In this document: one piece after another, positions 16,638 through 23,107 of the stretch
Layout: each line of letters starts with the position of its first letter
How positions within the stretch are numbered: the first letter of the stretch is position 1
Virus record (IMG/VR): IMGVR_UViG_3300012666_000380
Coordinates: 1 to 28,617 of that record
Direction: 5' to 3' (one strand)
From: a virus
Length of the DNA stretch: 28,617 nucleotides
Notes under the pieces: model-generated
Told to the model about the DNA's origin: nothing
Seen by the model: the letters and a program-made list of their open reading frames with translations, nothing else
The model's database searches: none
Translations under genes and position numbers: made by a program

Positions 16638-17150
16638 ATGGCGGCAGTAACTAGGAGATCGTATGCAGGTGCAGCTCCTGCTTGCACGCTTACAAGTTCT
16701 ATTACTTCTGGTGATACAACTGCTTCACTTACTGGAACGGTAACTAACTGGCCTACAACTGCAGGTGGACCTTTCCACATGGTCATTGATCCAGGTTTGT
16801 CAACAGAAGAAAAAGTTCTTGTTGGTTCTCGATCAACTGGATCCCTATCTTCAATTACTCGTGGTGTAGATGGCACTTCAGCTAGTTCACACTCAGCAGG
16901 TGCTACTTGTTATCCAGTCTTCACAGCATCTGATGCTAACGAAGCAAACGAGTTTACGTCGACTTTGACTACTCGTGGCGATCTACTAACGTTAGATGCG
17001 TCCGCTAATCCCACCCGTATTGCTATTGGTACTGCGGGTTATTTGCTAACTTCTAACGGTACGGATGCTGCTTGGGCTGTTGCACCAACTTCGGGTATTA
17101 GTTCTGGTGATGATTCGGCTATCGTTTTGGGTTCACAAATTTTCGGTTAA
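16638..17150 (+). CDS. Tail/fibre-associated structural protein (170 aa)
   Basis: AGGAG lies seven bases upstream of the ATG. The first half has a beta domain with SSITSGDTTASLTGTVTNWP, then a FHMVIDPGLSTEEKVLVGSR segment and LSSITRGVDGTSASSHSAGA. This is another copy of the 'ltsgdttasl...ideeGl.sEEkvlv.s....ltv.RG.dGT.a..Hs.GA' module seen in phage structural proteins. The second half has TTRGDLLTLDASANPTRIAI followed by YLLTSNGTDAAWA, a short repeat-like unit typical of phage fibre heads. No enzymatic motif is visible. It is likely a virion-surface protein attached to the tail. Confidence 0.65.
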   Translation: MAAVTRRSYAGAAPACTLTSSITSGDTTASLTGTVTNWPTTAGGPFHMVIDPGLSTEEKVLVGSRSTGSLSSITRGVDGTSASSHSAGATCYPVFTASDANEANEFTSTLTTRGDLLTLDASANPTRIAIGTAGYLLTSNGTDAAWAVAPTSGISSGDDSAIVLGSQIFG

Positions 17151-17163
17151 CATAGGAGATAAC
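17146..17163 (+). promoter_or_regulatory. Weak SD-loop hairpin before the start at 17165
   Basis: GTTA (17146-17149) pairs with TAAC (17160-17163) around the loop ACATAGGAGA, which displays the AGGAG Shine-Dalgarno. The ATG begins two bases after the stem. The stem is 4 bp, so it is reported because of the repeated pattern in this region rather than its own strength. Confidence 0.25.
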
Positions 17164-17164
17164 A

Positions 17165-17527
17165 ATGGCAACATTTACTAAGAAAAAACTGTCGGGTTCT
17201 ACTGATGGTTTGGCTATCAAGGTTACGGGTACTGGTACTGGTTCGACGGTGACGGTTCATACCGCGTACACGACGGTTACTACTGCTGGTTTGTTTGATG
17301 AGATTTGGTTGTATGCAAATAATACTTCTGCTTCGGCTGTGAAACTTACGTTGGAGTGGGGTACTGCTACGGCTGCTGATGGGAATATCGAACTTAATAT
17401 TGCTGCGGAGTCGGGTCTTGTTTTGGTGGTTCCTGGTTTGATTTTGCAGAACACGAAAGTTGTGAAGGCGTTTGCTGCGACTGCTGATGTGATTTTGCTT
17501 ACTGGTTATGTAAATCAGATTTCGTAG
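17165..17527 (+). CDS. Small beta-rich tail/fibre protein (120 aa)
   Basis: AGGAG lies upstream of the ATG at good spacing. The product is strongly beta-predicted, with KKLSGSTDGLAIKVTGTGTG, VHTAYTTVTTAGLFDEIWLY, LTLEWGTATAADGNIELNI and then a VLVVPGLILQNTKVVKAFA stretch. It ends in VILLTGYVNQIS. I recognise this as a common small aquatic-phage protein type found among fibre genes, but with no established function. Its codon usage differs from neighbours (frequent TTG, TCG, ACG and GTG), so it may have been recruited separately. There are no cysteines, signal peptide or catalytic signature. Confidence 0.65.
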   Translation: MATFTKKKLSGSTDGLAIKVTGTGTGSTVTVHTAYTTVTTAGLFDEIWLYANNTSASAVKLTLEWGTATAADGNIELNIAAESGLVLVVPGLILQNTKVVKAFAATADVILLTGYVNQIS

Positions 17528-17536
17528 GGTTTAACG

Positions 17537-18382
17537 ATGTCTAGATTTGGTCAGCGCACAAGAGTTAGTACAGAAATTTCGGCTTGGATGCCGACAGGTG
17601 ATGAGGTTCCACAAAATCCACCATCTATTGAAATGCTTTTGGCTGGCGGCGGTGGTGCAGGTGGTGGCGGTAATGGTATTTTTTATCCATCGAATCCATC
17701 ACAATCAGGCGGTGGTGGCGGTGCTGGCGGTGTGTACTCCTCGGTTACATCAAACCCAGGCGGCGGTCCAGGTGGTGCTGTAGCCTCAGCAACACCTATT
17801 GCTAGTGGGGTTACATATACAATCACTATCGGCGGTTCGGGAACTCCATCAACTTTTGCTGCACCAACAATTTCAACAATTACGGCAAACGGTGGTAGTG
17901 GCGGTTCGGGAGCAGGAGGACCTGGAGGTGCTGCTGGTGCCTACACAGGAAACCCATCTACTTATAGCGCTGGCGGTACTGGTCCTAGTTCCCCTGAAGC
18001 CTCTCAAGGTGGCGGTGGCGCAGGAGCAGGAGGAAGCGGTGCAGTTGGTGGGCAATATCCAACTAATTATGGTCAAGGTGGCGCTGCAATAACAAATACG
18101 ATTAGGGCAGCAGCCCCAAGTTTTCCGCAGTCTTATGGTGGTGGCGGTGGCGGCGGTGAAGTTCCTGGGCGAATTCCAGGTAATTCGCCTGGTGGAGGAA
18201 CTTATGGCACAGGCGGAGTCGGAGGGGTTAGTTCTGGGTCTTCTGGTCAGCCAGGTGTTTGTGTATTTAGGTATCCTGATACATTTCCTACAGCACCCAC
18301 AACAACTGGTAGCCCAACATTGACCACAACAGGTGGTTATCATATTTACACCTTTACGGCATCAGGAACAATCGCATGGTAG
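17537..18382 (+). CDS. Glycine-rich tail adhesin / receptor-binding protein (281 aa)
   Basis: The ATG follows AGGG nine bases upstream. The first 30 residues (RFGQRTRVSTEISAWMPTGD) form a short N-terminal part. From residue 33 there are many GGGG and GGAGG runs separated by Ser/Thr/Asn/Pro segments (EMLLAGGGGAGGGGNG, QSGGGGGAGGVYSS). A short non-Gly strand block, TITIGGSGTPSTFAAPTI, interrupts them. The C-terminus ends GVCVFRYPDTFPT and then YHIYTFTASGTI. This is the composition of glycine-rich phage adhesins that fold as polyglycine-II sandwiches, exposing variable loops to the receptor (as in T-even-like Gp38 adhesins). It probably contacts the host surface. Overlap with the next gene (7 bases) suggests coupling to a conserved small protein. 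Confidence 0.7.
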   Translation: MSRFGQRTRVSTEISAWMPTGDEVPQNPPSIEMLLAGGGGAGGGGNGIFYPSNPSQSGGGGGAGGVYSSVTSNPGGGPGGAVASATPIASGVTYTITIGGSGTPSTFAAPTISTITANGGSGGSGAGGPGGAAGAYTGNPSTYSAGGTGPSSPEASQGGGGAGAGGSGAVGGQYPTNYGQGGAAITNTIRAAAPSFPQSYGGGGGGGEVPGRIPGNSPGGGTYGTGGVGGVSSGSSGQPGVCVFRYPDTFPTAPTTTGSPTLTTTGGYHIYTFTASGTIAW

Positions 18383-18765
18383 CGGTTCGTCATTTTGCTG
18401 AATTGGAAAACAATATTGTAGTAGCAGTTGTTGCTGTTGCGGAAAATGATTGTCTTGATAGTGATGGTAATTTTCAAGAAGTTATTGGCGAAAACATTTG
18501 CCGAAGGTTGCGACAATCTTCACTCAAATGGATTGAATGTTCAACTGATGGGTCATTTCGCAAAAATGCTGCCGTTTTAGGAACGGTTTATGACGAGATT
18601 AAAAATGGTTTTTACAATCCAAATAAACCTTTTCCATCTTGGGTCTTAGACGAAACCCTTAACTGGACAGCACCTGTTTCAAAACCAGAAAATGTTGAAG
18701 GTTTTTATTTTGATTGGGATGAGTCAAGTTTGTCTTGGGTTAAGATAGCAGAAACACCTAAATAA
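18376..18765 (+). CDS. Small conserved aquatic-phage protein with SFRKN/PSWVLDE motifs (129 aa)
   Basis: The ATG overlaps the last seven bases of the adhesin gene. The protein begins with a beta strand HFAELENNIVVAVVAV, then has the blocks CRRLRQSSLKWIECSTDGSF followed by RKN, and PFPSWVLDETLNWTAP. It ends in FYFDWDESSLSWVKI. I recognise this pattern ('HFAkld..nvV..vivv', 'W.q.s.ng..RKn.a.iG..yd', 'pfpSWvld...w.wp.p.P') from small proteins found next to fibre genes in many marine and freshwater phages. It may be a fibre chaperone or a virion protein; no function is established to my knowledge. It marks the beginning of a more AT-rich stretch. Confidence 0.65.
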   Translation: MVAVRHFAELENNIVVAVVAVAENDCLDSDGNFQEVIGENICRRLRQSSLKWIECSTDGSFRKNAAVLGTVYDEIKNGFYNPNKPFPSWVLDETLNWTAPVSKPENVEGFYFDWDESSLSWVKIAETPK

Positions 18766-18788
18766 TATTTTCAAAGTTCGAAATATTA
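18763..18788 (+). repeat. AT-only 8-bp inverted repeat at the stop codon
   Basis: TAATATTT (18763-18770) pairs with AAATATTA (18781-18788) around a 10-base loop. The 5' arm contains the stop codon of the preceding gene. It has no following T-tract on the + strand and the stem is A-T only, so it would be a weak terminator at best. It lies just before the candidate promoter at 18800. Confidence 0.4.
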
Positions 18789-18833
18789 AAAAACTAAGAT
18801 ATACTTTGGCAATGGAATTTACGGGAAGTAAAT
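18777..18833 (+). promoter_or_regulatory. Candidate promoter and SD hairpin before the oxygenase pair
   Basis: TATACT at 18800-18805 is a good -10, with a poor -35 TTCGAA at 18777-18782 (17-bp spacing). The -10 and the bases after it (TATACTTTGGCAA) resemble the other candidate at 11153 (TATACTCTTGCTAA). Downstream, ATTTAC (18817-18822) pairs with GTAAAT (18828-18833) over 6 bp around the loop GGGAA, and the ATG begins two bases later at 18835. The ribosome site would again lie in the loop. Confidence 0.4.
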
Positions 18834-18834
18834 A

Positions 18835-19449
18835 ATGGCTTTTCACAGAAATCCAATTCGCACATTGACAGCGATGCCTTCATCGGTAATTACACGCAAT
18901 ATTTTTACCGTAGATGAATGTAATAAAATTATTCAAGATGTTAAAAATTTGGTTACACCAATACAGGGCACATTAAGTGGTGAGTTAAAAGACAAAAAAA
19001 GAAGAAATAGTTCAGTTAGGTGGTTTTCTTCTACACCTGAATTCAAATGGATTTTTGACAAAATTGATTATGTATTTAATGAAGTCAATAATGAATGGTT
19101 TAATTTTAATTTAATTGGATATAGTCAAATTCAATTTACAGAATATGATTCAACCGAAAATCAACATTACACCTGGCACACCGACATGGTGTGGGCAGAA
19201 GAAAATATGCAGTTTGCGCCTGATTCTACTTTGCGAAAATTATCTTGTTCAATTGTGTTAAATCAACAAGAAGTAAATTTTGAAGGCGGGAATTTTGAGT
19301 TGGACAACATTCTTAGACCAACAGTTCCAGAATTAGATAAAGGTGATGGTATTTTTTTTCCATCGTTTGTGTGGCATCAAGTTAAACCAGTAACAAAAGG
19401 GACACGATATTCACTGGTTGTTTGGATGATAGGGCCGCCGTTCCAATGA
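18835..19449 (+). CDS. 2OG-Fe(II) dioxygenase, prolyl-hydroxylase-like (204 aa)
   Basis: The protein shows the double-stranded beta-helix iron site. H115xD117 lies in HYTWHTDMVW, the distal H181 is in FVWHQVKPV, and R191 ten residues later (GTRYSLVVW) would bind 2-oxoglutarate. Strands before (IGYSQIQFTEYDS) and between (LRKLSCSIVLNQQ, FEGGNFEL) the ligands fit the family. The N-terminus has an ITRNIFTVDECNKII helix typical of PKHD-type hydroxylases. No signal peptide is present, so it acts in the cytoplasm, using oxygen and 2-oxoglutarate. The substrate is unknown; neighbours suggest a tail protein or a host factor, but DNA modification cannot be excluded. It is more AT-rich than most neighbours, suggesting separate acquisition. 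It overlaps the second oxygenase by ATGA. Confidence 0.85.
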   Translation: MAFHRNPIRTLTAMPSSVITRNIFTVDECNKIIQDVKNLVTPIQGTLSGELKDKKRRNSSVRWFSSTPEFKWIFDKIDYVFNEVNNEWFNFNLIGYSQIQFTEYDSTENQHYTWHTDMVWAEENMQFAPDSTLRKLSCSIVLNQQEVNFEGGNFELDNILRPTVPELDKGDGIFFPSFVWHQVKPVTKGTRYSLVVWMIGPPFQ

Positions 19450-20030
19450 AAAAAGAAAATGATTTTCAAACAAAAAAATATCAAGTTGTTAAAAATATAA
19501 TATCAAAAAATGTTGCACAGTTAACAACTCAAGCGCTTTTGTTTAGCGAAGCCGACTATAAAACAAAAAATAAAATAATTGACTCGGACCCACAGGTTCC
19601 TGGGATGCAAATGTTTTATGCACATCCCGTTACCGAATCTTTAATGGTTATATTGTTGCCAAAAATAGAAAAAATTGTTGGCGAAAAATTAACTCCAACT
19701 TATTCTTATGCTCGTGTTTATAAAAATGGGTCGGTTTTAAAAGAACATATTGATAGACCTTCGTGCGAGGTTTCGGTAAGTATTCAATTAGCCGCAGTTG
19801 GTGTTAAAAACGAAAACGGTTGGGGGATTGTAATGGGAGAAGAAACATTGTATTTATTGAATTGCGATGGAGTTATATATAACGGAATTAAAGTTCCACA
19901 TAAAAGAGATGAATTATTTTGTGAACCAAACGGGTTTCAGGTGCAAACATTTTGTCATTATGTAAAAACAAATGGTAGGTTTTCTCGTTTTGCTTACGAT
20001 AAACGAATGGGTCCAGGAATAACCCGCTAG
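19446..20030 (+). CDS. Second 2OG-Fe(II) oxygenase-like protein (194 aa)
   Basis: The start at 19446 is chosen because its ATGA overlaps the upstream stop; a further in-frame ATG at 19422 would lie inside the previous gene. The core reads YSYARVYKNGSVLKEHIDRP (H101xD103), then ISIQLA-like strands with VSVSIQLAAVG, and IKVPHKRDELF with H152. The QVQTFCHYV strand follows in place of the usual arginine strand. This matches a family of small phage 2OG-Fe(II) oxygenases known from marine phages (pattern 'rvYkkG..L..HiDR.sCe.S.s', later 'yrG..v.H.Re'). Its length and metal triad look intact. It differs clearly from the preceding oxygenase, so the two are not a recent duplication and may act on different residues or in sequence. 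The gene is extremely AT-rich (19441-19500 has 10 G/C in 60). Confidence 0.8.
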   Translation: MKKENDFQTKKYQVVKNIISKNVAQLTTQALLFSEADYKTKNKIIDSDPQVPGMQMFYAHPVTESLMVILLPKIEKIVGEKLTPTYSYARVYKNGSVLKEHIDRPSCEVSVSIQLAAVGVKNENGWGIVMGEETLYLLNCDGVIYNGIKVPHKRDELFCEPNGFQVQTFCHYVKTNGRFSRFAYDKRMGPGITR

Positions 20031-20032
20031 GT

Positions 20033-21721
20033 GTGGATAGAACTCGTCTAACACGCTGGCTGATACCGCTACCAGCAATCCTGTTTGCGCTTACAGCGCA
20101 AACTGTTAATGCTGAACCAATCCTAGGAATAGAAACCACCTATTACACGATTGACGAAATACCGCCAGTCCAGTCGGACACCGAATACTTAGTTTGCGGA
20201 ACAGAGGTTGAGAACAACATCAACCGCAACTACGACTACGAACTATACGAAGACTGCACAGGCGACCTGTTTATGGTCCACATGACAGGCTTTATCGACA
20301 TACCTGAACACGACACGATTGAGTTCATGCTTGCCACAGATGACGGCGGCGAGATGGAGATTGATGGCAACACATTCGGCAACTGGAACGACCAAGGTTG
20401 CTCATGGATGATGTCAGGCGAGCTCACACTAGAACCTGGAAGCAACGCCTTCAATGTGTGGATGTATGAGCATGGCGGGAACTCGTGCATCATGCTTGCA
20501 TGGAACATCGACAATCAAGGCTGGGCGATAGTGCCAGACGAAGTGTTTACAACTAACGAAATACCTACCACTACTACATCTACTACTACATCTACTACTA
20601 CTACTACATCTAGTACTACTACTACTACAATCGCATTAACAACTACTACATCTAGTACTACTACAGTTCAGGAGACCACCACATCATGGGAGTCAAGTAC
20701 AACATTCACGATCCCAACGACGACAAGTATTACTACTGTTGTTCAAACGACTGTCCCTGTAATGACGACCACGACATCTTTACCAGTACCAACGGGAACG
20801 ACGACAACGACAGAAGTAATAGTTTCCACGACCACGACCCAGCCTGAAGTAATAAAAGTGGAGTTAGGAGGACCTCAAGAAACAATTAGTCCCACCATCG
20901 AGACTCTGCCCGTAACCAACATAACCGTAGACGAAACCATAGTTGTCGTAACTGAGACAACCGAACCCGAAACATTTATAACCGACCCCGAAGAAATAAC
21001 TGTACCTGAGACAACCGAACCAGAAACATTCGTGACCCTACCCGAAACCATAACCGTACCCGACACCACCGAACCAGAAACAACTACAACCTATCCTGAC
21101 GGTCTTCCTGGAGATATTGCTGAACCTGATGTAACTTTTCCTGAAGTAACTCTTCCTGATGATACCGTTCCTGAAGAGATTGTTCTTGACGAAACAGATG
21201 CCTCAACAACAACAGAACCGCTAGGGGGATATACACAAGATACAGAAGAAGAATCGCCACAGTTGTCATCATCTACTACCTTACCTGATATCCCAGCTAA
21301 TGAGCCAGTTACTGACGAACGGATAGAGGAGATCTTAAATACTTTTGTTGAGGCTGAACCTGAGCAGATTGTTGCTGCTATTACCCAGGTGTTGGCTGCA
21401 GAGATTACCTCAGATCAAGCTACTGAGATTGCCTCAAGCCCTGAGGTGTTAGCTGCCATTACGGAGGATCAAGCAGAGGAATTGTTTGAGCAGATTGACG
21501 TAAAGGAACTAACTGAGGAACAGTTAGAAGAGTTTACGGCAGTTATTCAAGAGGCCCCTACCAAGGTAAAGAAAGCGTTTGAGAAAACCATTGACATCTT
21601 TGGCTCTGAGTTTGAGGACTACGTACCTACGGGCTCGAGCATCCCAGTCAAGACACGCAGAACCCTTGTAGCTGCTGGGGCGCTTATCGCAGCAATGCCA
21701 TCTACTAGAATTAGACGTTAA
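20033..21721 (+). CDS. Secreted PA14-like, mucin-like Thr-rich surface protein (562 aa)
   Basis: The start is GTG, two bases after the upstream stop. Residues 1-27 form a signal peptide (RTRLTR, hydrophobic core, cleavage after VNA). Residues about 33-172 form a PA14-like beta-sandwich, with FMLATDDGGEMEIDGN carrying the D103-D104 pair and the later D111-G-N typical of this carbohydrate-binding fold. Four cysteines (55, 75, 123, 152) could form disulfides. Residues 178-290 are a Thr/Ser-rich, mucin-like stalk. Next come about three TEPETF-x-T-x-PE-x-ITVP repeats, then an acidic helical region (AAITQVLAAEITSDQATEI). The tail has basic residues plus a short hydrophobic segment near residues 541-562 (RRTLVAAGALIAAMP). 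It resembles surface proteins of aquatic actinobacteria. It may coat the infected cell or bind a glycan; host acquisition is likely. Confidence 0.75.
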   Translation: MDRTRLTRWLIPLPAILFALTAQTVNAEPILGIETTYYTIDEIPPVQSDTEYLVCGTEVENNINRNYDYELYEDCTGDLFMVHMTGFIDIPEHDTIEFMLATDDGGEMEIDGNTFGNWNDQGCSWMMSGELTLEPGSNAFNVWMYEHGGNSCIMLAWNIDNQGWAIVPDEVFTTNEIPTTTTSTTTSTTTTTSSTTTTTIALTTTTSSTTTVQETTTSWESSTTFTIPTTTSITTVVQTTVPVMTTTTSLPVPTGTTTTTEVIVSTTTTQPEVIKVELGGPQETISPTIETLPVTNITVDETIVVVTETTEPETFITDPEEITVPETTEPETFVTLPETITVPDTTEPETTTTYPDGLPGDIAEPDVTFPEVTLPDDTVPEEIVLDETDASTTTEPLGGYTQDTEEESPQLSSSTTLPDIPANEPVTDERIEEILNTFVEAEPEQIVAAITQVLAAEITSDQATEIASSPEVLAAITEDQAEELFEQIDVKELTEEQLEEFTAVIQEAPTKVKKAFEKTIDIFGSEFEDYVPTGSSIPVKTRRTLVAAGALIAAMPSTRIRR

Positions 21722-21888
21722 TGAAACGAGTTATCACGTATGTAATGGAAAATACTTGGACATGGGTGGGTACTGGCATGGTTTTAATTACCTTATCGGG
21801 CCCTACTTTGCGACAAGCTATGCTTCTTACGGGCGTAGGTATCTTAATACACTCAGTTATATCCCTCACACAAAAGGACACAGAATGA
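21721..21888 (+). CDS. Small two-helix membrane protein, holin-like (55 aa)
   Basis: The ATG overlaps the upstream stop, and the TGA overlaps the ATG of the next gene (ATGA). The product starts MKRVITYVMENTWTWVG. It has two hydrophobic segments, roughly residues 14-26 (WVGTGMVLITL) and 35-49 (LLTGVGILIHSVIS), with a short turn containing RQ. A small charged C-terminus ends QKDTE. Two short membrane segments at the start of a lysis cassette suggest a holin, antiholin or pinholin component. The adjacent 81-aa holin-like gene makes a two-protein holin/antiholin pair plausible. No specific family is recognised. Confidence 0.6.
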   Translation: MKRVITYVMENTWTWVGTGMVLITLSGPTLRQAMLLTGVGILIHSVISLTQKDTE

Positions 21889-22130
21889 ACTCAGCAATTG
21901 CAAAAGCTTTAGACCTTGGACAACGACTAGTATCGTTATTCATTGCATCAGCCTTACCAATCATTACAGGTGGAGCAATCCTCGGTGTTGATGTGGTCAA
22001 GTCGGCAGGTGTTGCAGGTCTTACAGCCTTGTTTGGTGTGGTACAGAAACTTGCTGCTGCATCAGTAGATGGTGAACTTACAGCTGATGAAATCTCTGCA
22101 GCGTTTGGTACAGCAAAGAAAAAGAAGTAA
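21885..22130 (+). CDS. Holin, small two-TM type (81 aa)
   Basis: The start at 21885 overlaps the previous stop by ATGA; an upstream in-frame ATG at 21756 would lie deep in the preceding gene. The protein has a short N-terminal charged helix (AKALDLGQRL), a hydrophobic stretch about residues 16-33 (LFIASALPIITGGAIL) and a second at residues 42-56 (GVAGLTALFGVV). It ends in a soluble tail SVDGELTADEISAAFGTA with four terminal lysines. The layout fits r1t-type actinophage holins, including the 'DG.Lt.dEi..AF' ending. It would sit in the membrane and release or trigger the M15 lysin encoded immediately downstream. Its stop overlaps the lysin start (TAATG). Confidence 0.75.
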   Translation: MNSAIAKALDLGQRLVSLFIASALPIITGGAILGVDVVKSAGVAGLTALFGVVQKLAAASVDGELTADEISAAFGTAKKKK

Positions 22131-22675
22131 TGTCTAAGTGGCCTATCGTTAAGGTTGTACTGCCTGCGGATCTTAAAGGTGTAAAGCCTGGAGCCCTTCC
22201 AGCTTCCCTACTTCGAGACGTACAACCTTACGGTAAGCTACATTGGCGCGCAGCTGACGCATACCATGCAATGCGTGCAAAGGCGTTGGCTGACGGCATC
22301 AAACCGTTTAAGCCCACATCTGCTGGAGATACATACCGATCGTTAGAGATGCAAACTACGGCGTTCTTGCAACGCTATCAAAAGGAACCTATTGCTGGCG
22401 CATCAACCCGTACTTGGGATGGTGTTAAGTGGTACAAGAAATCTGAGAAGCTTGCTAGTTTGGCTGCTCCTGGCACGTCGCAGCACAACGTTGGTATTGC
22501 TGTGGATATTAGTGAGGCATCTGGTAAACGCTTTGAGTGGATGCTCAAGAACGCACTCGACTTTGGATTCTCATGGGAAGTAGTGCCAGAAGAACCTTGG
22601 CACCTGCGATATACACAGGGAGATAAAGTGCCAGCAGCCGTACAGGCGTGGTTGGATAGCCAGAAAGCTGTATGA
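22130..22675 (+). CDS. Endolysin, peptidase M15 / D-Ala-D-Ala carboxypeptidase-like (181 aa)
   Basis: The ATG overlaps the holin stop. The M15 zinc site is complete: SQHNVGIAVDIS gives H119 and D126, and EEPWHLRY gives catalytic E155 and H158. The upstream AGDTYRS stretch (R70) matches the conserved substrate-side arginine region of this family. There is no signal peptide, so release depends on the holin. It cleaves D-Ala or peptide cross-bridges of cell-wall peptidoglycan and is a lysis enzyme. Length is normal for a single catalytic domain; no cell-wall-binding repeat is attached. It lies in a holin, lysin, membrane-protein order, a common actinophage lysis layout. Confidence 0.88.
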   Translation: MSKWPIVKVVLPADLKGVKPGALPASLLRDVQPYGKLHWRAADAYHAMRAKALADGIKPFKPTSAGDTYRSLEMQTTAFLQRYQKEPIAGASTRTWDGVKWYKKSEKLASLAAPGTSQHNVGIAVDISEASGKRFEWMLKNALDFGFSWEVVPEEPWHLRYTQGDKVPAAVQAWLDSQKAV

Positions 22676-22676
22676 C

Positions 22677-22898
22677 GTGGACGGTGGTTGGGCGTTAATA
22701 CTGTCTGCTGTAGTGACAGCGGTGGGTGGAGTACTAGTTACTCTTATTGCGCAGTTTCGTAAAGAAAACAAAGAAGATCACGCTGTAGTTGCAGGGATGC
22801 TTTCTCATATATATAGAAGTGTAGGAAGAGTTGAAACGAAGGTAGACAAAGTTGAGAACAAACTCAACGACCACATCAAGGAACATAACCGCAGTTAG
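22677..22898 (+). CDS. Small membrane-anchored coiled-coil protein (73 aa)
   Basis: The start is GTG, one base after the lysin stop. A single transmembrane helix lies at about residues 5-26 (WALILSAVVTAVGGVLVTLI). Following QFRKENKEDH, there is a charged coiled-coil at about residues 45-70 (YRSVGRVETKVDKVENKLND). This single-TM plus coiled-coil layout is common next to lysis genes of actinophages (DUF2746-like), and such proteins are suggested to aid holin function or span the envelope. No catalytic residues are visible. It closes the late region; a structured intergenic segment follows. Confidence 0.65.
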   Translation: MDGGWALILSAVVTAVGGVLVTLIAQFRKENKEDHAVVAGMLSHIYRSVGRVETKVDKVENKLNDHIKEHNRS

Positions 22899-22902
22899 TT
22901 AG

Positions 22903-23026
22903 ACCCGTCTGTACCCCCCGTCGGGTTGCCTCAGTCCGACTCCCTATTTCAATCACAGCGCTTTGCCACATGACATGGCAATCGACCCAGGTTCCCCTGT
23001 TTACGTCCCACCCCTTGCGACAGGGG
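22903..23026 (+). repeat. Three inverted repeats in the lysis/early intergenic region
   Basis: This 279-base gap holds no gene. ACCCG (22903-22907) pairs with CGGGT (22922-22926). TTGCCA (22963-22968) pairs with TGGCAA (22976-22981) around a 7-base loop. CCCCTGT (22994-23000) pairs with ACAGGGG (23020-23026). None is followed by a T-run, so I cannot call a clear intrinsic terminator. The region probably ends the late transcript by another route or holds operator sites. Confidence 0.4.
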
Positions 23027-23072
23027 CACAACCATGCGTCTAGTAAATTGTGTTCACACAGTAGCGTAATGC

Positions 23073-23101
23073 TTGCCAAGTTGCAACATGTGTACTATAG
23101 T
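23073..23101 (+). promoter_or_regulatory. Strong candidate early promoter
   Basis: TTGCCA (23073-23078) and TATAGT (23096-23101) each differ from consensus at one base, with the ideal 17-bp spacing. It is the best sigma-70-like promoter in the window and reads into the early gene block. The predicted start is about 23108, the first base of a strong hairpin. Confidence 0.75.
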
Positions 23102-23107
23102 TTGATC

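Noticed and set aside
19422-19445. Earlier ATG giving an 8-residue longer second oxygenase
   Set aside because: It lies within the first oxygenase gene and lacks a ribosome site. The ATGA overlap at 19446 is the usual arrangement in this genome.
22903-22940. Intrinsic terminator of the late operon
   Set aside because: Short competing stems (ACCCG/CGGGT and GTCGG/CCGAC) exist, but there is no T-tract on the + strand after them.
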